Positions 29,822-35,567 of a stretch of 35,567 nucleotides of DNA are shown here, in pieces. Below the pieces are notes generated by a model. It did not search any database. It saw only the letters and a program-made list of their open reading frames with translations, and was not told the DNA's origin. Location of the stretch: NCBI GenBank assembly GCA_947584965.1, contig CANPWQ010000018.1, positions 1 through 35,567 of the forward strand. Reading direction: 5' to 3'. Origin of the DNA: Candidatus Gastranaerophilales bacterium. GTDB lineage: Bacteria > Cyanobacteriota > Vampirovibrionia > Gastranaerophilales > Gastranaerophilaceae. The position numbers were made by a program, and so were the translations under genes. Position 1 is the first letter of the stretch, and every line of letters begins with the position of its first letter.

Positions 29822-30940
29822 TTATACTGTTTGTTTAGTCATATTTAAGCATTTAACTACTGTATCTACTACCGTTTGTTGTTCTTCGGGAGTAATCTCG
29901 GGGAACATTGGTAATGACATTACTAATTTTGTATCTTTTTCCGTTAACGGCAGGTCGCCCTCTTTATACCCAAGTTCTTTATGCAGTTTTTGCAAATGTA
30001 AAGGCACAGGGTAATAAATCATTGCGCCTACACCGTTTTCCTGTAAAAGCTGATGAACTTTATCGCGGTTCTCTATCCTTATTGTATATTGATGATATAC
30101 ACAATAAGAGTTGTCAATTTCTTTAGGGGTTAATATTTCGGGATACTTCGCAAACATTTCATTATATCTGTAAGCGTTTTCTCTCCTTTCTTTATTCCAT
30201 TCATTAACATAAGGCATTTTAACTCTTAAAATAGCAGCTTGAATTTCATCAAGTCTTGAATTTACACCAAGTTCATCATGATAATATCTTATTGCACCGC
30301 CATGGTTTCTTAAGGCAATGACTCTGTTATAAAGGTTTTCGTCATTGCAGGTAATCATACCGCCGTCGCCCATACCGCCCAGGTTTTTTGTAGGATAAAA
30401 GCTGAAGCAGCCGAAATCACCGAACGAACCTACTTTTTGTCCTTTGTATTCCGCACCGATTGCTTGACAGCAGTCTTCAACAACTTTTAAATTATGACGT
30501 TTTGCAATATCCATAATTTTATCCATTTCGGCAGGCTGCCCGTACAAATGAACAGGGATTATTGCCTTTGTTTTTGGTGTTATTGCGGCTTCAATTTTAT
30601 TTGCGTCAATATTAAACGTATCGGGATTAATATCAACAAACACGGGAGTTGCACCGGCTAAACCTATTGCACTTGCAGTTGCAACAAAAGTAAATGCGGT
30701 TGTAATTACTTCATCACCCCTGCCTATATTTAAAGCTCTTAACGCTAAGTGAAGCGCATCCGTTCCTGAGTTTAAGCCTACGGAATATTTTGTTCCCACA
30801 AAATCAGCAAATTCCGTTTGGAACGCTTTATTGTGCTTGCCTAATATATAAGAGCCCGAAGCCAATACTTCCGTTACTGCTTTTTCAATTTCTCCGCCTA
30901 TTTTTGCATATTGTCTTTTTGAATCTAAAATCGGAATCAT
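29822..30940 (-). CDS. DegT/DnrJ/EryC1/StrS-family sugar aminotransferase
   Basis: PLP-dependent transfer of an amino group to a keto-sugar nucleotide for cell-surface glycan synthesis. 372 residues, normal. SGTDALHLALRAL binds the PLP phosphate; VVEDCCQAIGAEYKG carries the Asp that contacts the ring nitrogen; the Schiff-base Lys is K185 in SFYPTKNLGGMGDGG. The sequence resembles WbpE/WlbC-type enzymes that act on UDP-N-acetyl keto-sugars, but the substrate cannot be read from this window since no other sugar genes are adjacent. AAGGAG lies 6 bases before ATG. Confidence 0.93.
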   Translation of the reverse strand: MIPILDSKRQYAKIGGEIEKAVTEVLASGSYILGKHNKAFQTEFADFVGTKYSVGLNSGTDALHLALRALNIGRGDEVITTAFTFVATASAIGLAGATPVFVDINPDTFNIDANKIEAAITPKTKAIIPVHLYGQPAEMDKIMDIAKRHNLKVVEDCCQAIGAEYKGQKVGSFGDFGCFSFYPTKNLGGMGDGGMITCNDENLYNRVIALRNHGGAIRYYHDELGVNSRLDEIQAAILRVKMPYVNEWNKERRENAYRYNEMFAKYPEILTPKEIDNSYCVYHQYTIRIENRDKVHQLLQENGVGAMIYYPVPLHLQKLHKELGYKEGDLPLTEKDTKLVMSLPMFPEITPEEQQTVVDTVVKCLNMTKQTV

Positions 30941-31000
30941 ACTAATCTCCTTAACTTCCTAACATATTATAATTATAGTTTACCATAACTTAAATGCGCC

Positions 31001-31030
31001 TTTACATAATCTTAATAACGGTTATATAAT
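31001..31030 (+). promoter_or_regulatory. Promoter of the soluble histidine kinase gene, leaderless type
   Basis: TTTACA (31001-31006), 18-base spacer, TATAAT (31025-31030), six bases, ATG 31037. No Shine-Dalgarno site. Confidence 0.6.
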
Positions 31031-31036
31031 AAGACT

Positions 31037-31792
31037 ATGCAAAACATCGGGGAAGAAAATATAAACGAACTTGAAAAGGCACAAATGGATTTTATATCCA
31101 CCGTAAGCCATGAATTAAGAACTCCGTTAACAAGTATAAGAGGCTTTGCCGATACGCTTTTAACCTCTTATGACAGATTAACTCCCGAGCAGAGAGAAAA
31201 ATTTTTGCTGATTATTAAAGATCAATCAAACAGACTTATTAATCTTGTTGAAAACTTGCTGACAGTATCTAAAATGCAATCCGATAAGGAATTAATGGTT
31301 TATAAAGCAACAGACACTTTACAAGCAGCGGAATATGCCATTCAAATAATAAAAAATCAATATAAAACACACAAATACATTCTTAATTACGATAAAAATC
31401 TGCCTAAAATCCTTGTTGACAGTGATAAATTACAGCAGATTTTAATAAATTTAATTGATAATGCTTCAAAATATTCACCCGAAAATACAACGGTAACGGT
31501 GAATATCTGCCAGAATTATAATGAAAACACTTTAACAATAAGCGTTAAGGATGAGGGAATAGGAATAAACAGCGAAGATATCGGGAAAATATTTAATAAA
31601 TTTTCGCGTATTGACTCGCCATTAACAAGAAAAATCCAAGGCAACGGGCTGGGATTATATATTACAAAGACTCTCACGGAAAAAATGGGCGGAAAAATCA
31701 GTGTAGACAGTTCACCTAAAGGCAGTGAATTTAAAATAACATTTAAAGTAGCAACACCTGAAGATAACGGATTGAAGAAGATAAAAGAGTAA
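31037..31792 (+). CDS. Soluble histidine kinase without sensor domain
   Basis: 251 residues consisting only of HisKA and HATPase_c, no membrane segment, so it must receive its signal from a partner. The H box is STVSHELRTPLTS with H25. The N box is QILINLIDNASKYSPEN (N142). The G1 box is KDEGIGI (171-177), the F box is IFNKFSR, and G2 is GNGLGLYI (202-209), all intact. It stops 2 bases before a REC-GGDEF-REC protein, its likely phosphotransfer partner. The leaderless-type promoter starts it. Confidence 0.93.
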   Translation: MQNIGEENINELEKAQMDFISTVSHELRTPLTSIRGFADTLLTSYDRLTPEQREKFLLIIKDQSNRLINLVENLLTVSKMQSDKELMVYKATDTLQAAEYAIQIIKNQYKTHKYILNYDKNLPKILVDSDKLQQILINLIDNASKYSPENTTVTVNICQNYNENTLTISVKDEGIGINSEDIGKIFNKFSRIDSPLTRKIQGNGLGLYITKTLTEKMGGKISVDSSPKGSEFKITFKVATPEDNGLKKIKE

Positions 31793-31794
31793 AT

Positions 31795-33108
31795 ATGTTA
31801 GCAAAAGCAGTATTAATAATAGATAAAAGAGTAGAACAATCCACCAGATATAAAAAAATACTGGAGAACAGCGATATAACAGTATTCACATCAGCTGATT
31901 TTGCAAGCTCTTTAAAAATAATAAATGACTTTGAACCCGATTTAATATTGATTTCAGACAGTATTGATTTTGATATTAAAAAAGCAATAGAACAAATAAG
32001 AGTTTTAACATATAACATCCGCCCCGCAATAATAGCACTGTCAAAATCCAATCACATACAGGATAAAATAGAATTATTAGACCTCGGGGCAGATGATTTT
32101 TTAAGCGAGCCGATAAATACGGAAGAATTTAAAGCAAGAATTAACGCGCATTTAAGACGGAGTCTTGAAAACAATTTTGTTGAAAATACAATGCTTTTTG
32201 ACTCTAAAGTTTCTCATAAAATGATAAAACGCGAACTGAACAGCGCTCAAGAGTGGGCAATTATGCTGATAGATATAGATAACCTTGAATTTTATAAGGA
32301 AATTTACGGCGAGCTGGCGGCGGATAAATTATTGCAGACATACTCCGCAATTATAAAATCATCGTTAGAAAAAGGCGATTATATAGGTCAATTCGGCAAA
32401 GATGATTTTATTGTAATTACAACCCCCGAAAAAGCCGAAAAAATAGCGAATTACCTTGTTTACGCATTTGAAACCGTAGTTTCAAAGTTTTATTCAAAAT
32501 CTGACGCAAAACGCGGATTTATGTTTATGCACGGTGATGAAGAAGCCGAAGATAAAGTAAATCTTGTATCGACAAGTATCGGAGTTATAACTAATCAATA
32601 TAAGAAATACAGCGATATAAAACAAATAATAAGCTCATTAATTTCAACACACAAGCTGGCGAAGTATAAAACAGGCTCCGCTTATGTAGTGGAGCGCCCG
32701 AAAATAAGCGCCGATAATGCCGTAGAAGAAAAAGAAAAAAATAATAACATATTAATAGCAGAACCGGATGAAGCATTATCAATACTTTTAGAGGCAACGG
32801 CAAGACTTCAGGGCTACAACGTAAAAGTTGTTAATGAATTTGATGAAATATATAACGCAATAACTCAATATAATCCCGCAGTAATAATACTGGACGCAGG
32901 AAACAGCGAAACATTAAAGGGGCTTGAAGTTTGCAGAAAATTAAAATTTGAAACGCAAAACGTAAAATCAAATATAATATTTACAACAACACTTCACGAT
33001 AAAGAAATGGTGCTGAATGCAGGAGCAGACTTGTATCTGCCAAAGCCGTACGAATTATCGGTAATATTCGGCTGGATTAAAAAATTTAATGACAACTACA
33101 ATGAATAA
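31795..33108 (+). CDS. REC-GGDEF(degenerate)-REC response regulator
   Basis: 437 residues. REC1 (about 4-120) has D55 but lacks the usual acid pair, and the conserved Lys is changed (SEPI with E105), so it may not be phosphorylated normally. A GGDEF-like domain (about 150-300) keeps LIDIDN and STSIGV but reads GKDDF (201-205) in place of GG[DE]EF, so c-di-GMP synthesis is doubtful. REC2 (about 317-430) looks complete: AEPDE acid pocket, D367 in IILDAG, TTT and PKP with its Lys. It is probably an output or scaffold protein for the kinase just upstream. The ribosome site is weak, so it is probably translated by coupling. Confidence 0.88.
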   Translation: MLAKAVLIIDKRVEQSTRYKKILENSDITVFTSADFASSLKIINDFEPDLILISDSIDFDIKKAIEQIRVLTYNIRPAIIALSKSNHIQDKIELLDLGADDFLSEPINTEEFKARINAHLRRSLENNFVENTMLFDSKVSHKMIKRELNSAQEWAIMLIDIDNLEFYKEIYGELAADKLLQTYSAIIKSSLEKGDYIGQFGKDDFIVITTPEKAEKIANYLVYAFETVVSKFYSKSDAKRGFMFMHGDEEAEDKVNLVSTSIGVITNQYKKYSDIKQIISSLISTHKLAKYKTGSAYVVERPKISADNAVEEKEKNNNILIAEPDEALSILLEATARLQGYNVKVVNEFDEIYNAITQYNPAVIILDAGNSETLKGLEVCRKLKFETQNVKSNIIFTTTLHDKEMVLNAGADLYLPKPYELSVIFGWIKKFNDNYNE

Positions 33109-33118
33109 GGAGATAAAA

Positions 33119-34600
33119 ATGCAGGTAAAAATCGAAAAAAAATCAATACTTGATATAAGTGCCGACGTGATTATAGTTAATTTGTTTGAGGGTATAAAAA
33201 CTCCCACAGGCGTAACAGGTATTGTTAATAAGGCATACAAAAATTTAATATCTGAATATGTAATAAAAAAAGAAAAATTTAACGGGAAATACGGCGAAAT
33301 ATATCAACTTCCGCTTCCAATATCGGGGAAAAAGTTATTTATAGCAGGGCTTGGGAAACAAAAAGAATTTACTCCCGTAAAAATAAGAGATTTAACCGCA
33401 AAAATAGTAAGAATATGTAATAAAGCAGGGAATGTAAAAAAAGCGGTATCAATACTTCATGGCGCAGGTATAGCAGGGCTTTGTCCCCAATTATGCGCTC
33501 AAATGATTACAGAAGGAGCAATATCAGGAACTTATGCTTTTAATAAATATAAATCCGACAAAAAAGAAAACAGCTTAAAAGAATTTGTAATTGCTGAAAT
33601 TGACAACGAAAAATATAAAAAAGCAAAAATCGGTGTTGAAACGGGAACAATAACGGCTAACGCATTAAACCGTGCAAGAGATTTAATAAATGAATCTTCA
33701 CAATACTTATATCCCGAAACACTTGCGCAGTACGCTGTTGAAAATTCGGGAGTAAAAACAACGGTATATAATAAAGCTCAAATTAAAAAAATGGGGATGA
33801 ATGCGTTTTTAGCCGTAGGTCAAGGCAGTATTCATGAGCCTAAATTTATTCACATGGAATATAAGCCCGAAAAGAAAGCCAAAAGAAAAATAGCAATAGT
33901 AGGCAAAGGAATAACTTTTGACGCAGGCGGACTTGACTTAAAACCGCCGTCATCAATGCTTACAATGCGAGATGATATGTCTGGAGCCGCTGCCGTAATC
34001 TGCACAATGAGAGCGATTTCGGAATTAAAGCCGGATGTGGAAGTACACGGAATTATAGCGGCGTGCGAAAATATGCCGTCGGGCAGTGCATATAAACCCG
34101 GGGATGTAATCATAGCAAAGACAGGCAGAAGTATTGAAATTGATAATACGGACGCAGAGGGCAGAGTAACTCTTGCAGACGCTTTAGCTTACGCAGAGGA
34201 ATTAAAACCCGATGAAATAATTGACATAGCGACTCTGACAGGTGCTTGCATGGTAGCTTTAGGAACTGTTTCAAGCGGTATAATGGGTAATAACGATAAG
34301 AAAATAAAAGATTTTATAAAAACCGCAGAAAATGCAGGCGAGCGTTTTTGGCAGCTTCCTATGTATGAAGAATATGGTGATACACTGAAAAGCGATATTG
34401 CAGATACCAAAAATACAGGTGGAAGAATGGGCGGAGCTTCTTCTGCGGGTGTATTTTTATCTAAATTCATTACAAAAAACACGCCTTGGATTCACTTAGA
34501 TATAGCAGGCACCGCATTTTTAGATACCGCTAATTCTGAAGGCATAAAAGGCGCAACTGGCATAGGTGTCAGAAGTTTAATAAAATATATTACGGAGTAA
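33119..34600 (+). CDS. pepA: Leucyl aminopeptidase, M17 family
   Basis: Cytoplasmic metallo-aminopeptidase that removes N-terminal residues from peptides. 493 residues. The zinc-binding core is GKGITFDAGGLDLKPPSSM followed by DDMSGAAAV. The family signature NTDAEGRVTLADAL is complete, and DIATLTGACMVALG and GGASSAGVFLSKF follow. The N-terminal macro-like domain spans about residues 1-160. Start 33119 is chosen for AAGGAG 7 bases before ATG; the in-frame ATG at 33089 overlaps the response regulator. Confidence 0.95.
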   Translation: MQVKIEKKSILDISADVIIVNLFEGIKTPTGVTGIVNKAYKNLISEYVIKKEKFNGKYGEIYQLPLPISGKKLFIAGLGKQKEFTPVKIRDLTAKIVRICNKAGNVKKAVSILHGAGIAGLCPQLCAQMITEGAISGTYAFNKYKSDKKENSLKEFVIAEIDNEKYKKAKIGVETGTITANALNRARDLINESSQYLYPETLAQYAVENSGVKTTVYNKAQIKKMGMNAFLAVGQGSIHEPKFIHMEYKPEKKAKRKIAIVGKGITFDAGGLDLKPPSSMLTMRDDMSGAAAVICTMRAISELKPDVEVHGIIAACENMPSGSAYKPGDVIIAKTGRSIEIDNTDAEGRVTLADALAYAEELKPDEIIDIATLTGACMVALGTVSSGIMGNNDKKIKDFIKTAENAGERFWQLPMYEEYGDTLKSDIADTKNTGGRMGGASSAGVFLSKFITKNTPWIHLDIAGTAFLDTANSEGIKGATGIGVRSLIKYITE

Positions 34601-34625
34601 ATAAAAATAAATAAATAAATTCTAA

Positions 34626-34799
34626 AATGAAAAAATATAATATTTACATGACTTGAAATAATAATGTAATTTTCTTAACGAAGCAAACAGCACAAGCAAT
34701 TCTCTGTTTGAGCCCGATAGGGCGAGTTAGAATTGCTTTAATGCTGAGTTAAAGAAAATAATTATTATTGAACGGAATGTAAATATTATATTTTTCATT
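34626..34799. repeat. 174-bp imperfect palindrome (MITE-like or long hairpin)
   Basis: Two arms of about 70-78 bases. The outer parts (AATGAAAAA(A)TATAATATTT) and the inner AAGCAATTCT match well, with mismatches and short indels between. The centre carries a small GC-rich hairpin, GCCC-GATA-GGGC (34712-34723). No ORF lies inside. It fills most of the 228-base gap between pepA and the M14 peptidase. It could be a non-autonomous transposable element, a REP-like element or a strong terminator/processing hairpin. No clear target duplication was seen. Confidence 0.6.
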
Positions 34800-34828
34800 A
34801 ATAAAAAGAACTTAAAATTAGGATAATT

Positions 34829-35473
34829 ATGTACAAAATAATTAAAAATACACATACAAAAGAAAAAAATGAAATTTCATTAATTGAAATAAAAAACAAT
34901 AATTATGATAAAACAGTTTTAATAATAGGAGTATTCCACGGCGAAGAACCGCAAGGAAATTTTTTAATTAATGAATATTTAAAAACAGATATACAAGAAA
35001 TTAAAAACCGATTGTTAATAATTCCCTGTTTAAATCCTGACGGGATGAAAAAAAATCAGCGTCAAAATGCAAACGGAGTCGATTTAAACAGAAATTTCCC
35101 TACAAAAAATTGGGTTAAGACGGAAAAAAATGAATACTGGGGCGCAGATGAAGCAGGAAGTGAAATTGAAACAAAATTTATGACGGAAATTATAAACGAA
35201 TACAAAATTGACGCAATACTTTCAATTCATGCACCGTTTAAAATAGTCAATTATGACGGACCAGCCAAGGAACTTGCGGAAAAAATATCGGAAATAACAG
35301 GTTATAGAGTGCAAGCGGATATAGGCTACCCAACCCCGGGGAGCTTTGGTAATTACGCCGGAGTCGAACGCAATATTCCTACAATCACGCTTGAACTTCC
35401 TGAAGATGAAACAAACGAACAGCTTTGGAAAACCAATAAAGGCATATTTGATTTTTTGGCTAAAGAGTATTAA
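34829..35473 (+). CDS. M14-family peptidase, MpaA-like (murein peptide amidase)
   Basis: 214 residues, no signal peptide, so cytoplasmic. Zinc ligands are H37-x2-E40 (GVFHGEEP) and H134 (LSIHAP). The catalytic Glu is E189 in TITLELPE. NPDG, then NANGVDLNRNFPTKNW (80-95) and GYPTPGSFGNYAG are MpaA-type signatures. MpaA cuts the gamma-D-Glu-meso-Dap bond during recycling of murein peptides. E. coli MpaA is about 240 residues. The AGGA site lies 5 bases before ATG. Close alternatives are other small M14 or aspartoacylase-like hydrolases. Confidence 0.85.
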   Translation: MYKIIKNTHTKEKNEISLIEIKNNNYDKTVLIIGVFHGEEPQGNFLINEYLKTDIQEIKNRLLIIPCLNPDGMKKNQRQNANGVDLNRNFPTKNWVKTEKNEYWGADEAGSEIETKFMTEIINEYKIDAILSIHAPFKIVNYDGPAKELAEKISEITGYRVQADIGYPTPGSFGNYAGVERNIPTITLELPEDETNEQLWKTNKGIFDFLAKEY

Positions 35474-35558
35474 CAAATGTAAATTTTTTATTTAAATATA
35501 TAAAGAAAAGCCAAAACATGCCGACATGACATGTATATGAATCAGAAAAGGTAGTTCT

Positions 35559-35567
35559 ATGTCTGTA
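35559..35567 (+). CDS. First codons of the next gene (runs off the right edge)
   Basis: ATG TCT GTA at the window end, with AAAAGG 7 bases upstream. Only MSV is visible, so no product can be given. Confidence 0.35.

Noticed and set aside
34626-34799. tRNA or known small RNA in the pepA downstream gap
   Set aside because: No cloverleaf or CCA end; the structure is one long imperfect palindrome.

Overview
The window comes from a low-GC bacterium with a Gram-negative-type envelope: it has an autotransporter-like secreted protein with a terminal barrel, many signal peptides, PlsC and MpaA-like enzymes. Class III ribonucleotide reductase (nrdD-nrdG) points to anaerobic growth. The mixture of lineage-specific AAA+ membrane proteins, strongly AT-rich genes and these traits would fit a gut Gastranaerophilales/Melainabacteria-type organism. 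That placement is a low-to-moderate confidence guess from style, not proof. No rRNA, tRNA, CRISPR array or insertion sequence was seen.

Layout. 1-215 is the 5' end of trpS (minus). It is divergent from a large beta-helix/autotransporter-like surface protein (443-3658) whose promoter has a C10 homopolymer just upstream of the -35 box, a likely phase-variation switch. 3680-7314 (minus) holds galE, an MscS-type channel, two small exported proteins (one a pseudo-M48 peptidase) and a cupin. 7457-10866 (plus) holds a polytopic membrane protein, tilS and hpt. 11140-14796 (minus) holds a PlsC-like acyltransferase, an MgtC-like protein and OppC/OppB permeases. 14942-17162 is a pair of membrane-anchored AAA+ proteins, followed by nrdD-nrdG and a 39-codon ORF. 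A histidine kinase and mnmE follow on minus.

The most interesting part is two accessory islands, 22.85-25.4 kb and 27.2-29.7 kb, separated by ordinary genes (HIT protein, RWYD-repeat protein, SDR). Each has a large protein that begins with the same short module (EHPRDDEGKFTxKNGG) and carries [FY]P[TS]MK motifs. One ends in a region with partial similarity to the colicin M motif and is followed by two tandem 5-TM paralogues. The other is a GH108-type lysozyme lying tail-to-tail with an LprI/DUF1311-type lysozyme inhibitor. Two further orphan exported or membrane genes lie next to short reverse-strand reading frames that look like amputated toxin C-termini. A 21-nt repeat of the lysozyme gene's leader sits at the other end of the second island. 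I read this as a polymorphic toxin-immunity locus aimed at peptidoglycan, with a shared N-terminal trafficking module that I cannot assign to a known secretion route.

29822-34600 holds a DegT-type aminotransferase (minus), a soluble histidine kinase with a REC-GGDEF(degenerate)-REC partner, and leucyl aminopeptidase (plus). A 174-bp imperfect palindrome separates these from an M14 MpaA-like peptidase, and the window ends at the first codons of another gene. Several genes, including the putative immunity genes, have a TATAAT box exactly six bases before ATG and no clear Shine-Dalgarno site, which suggests leaderless transcripts.
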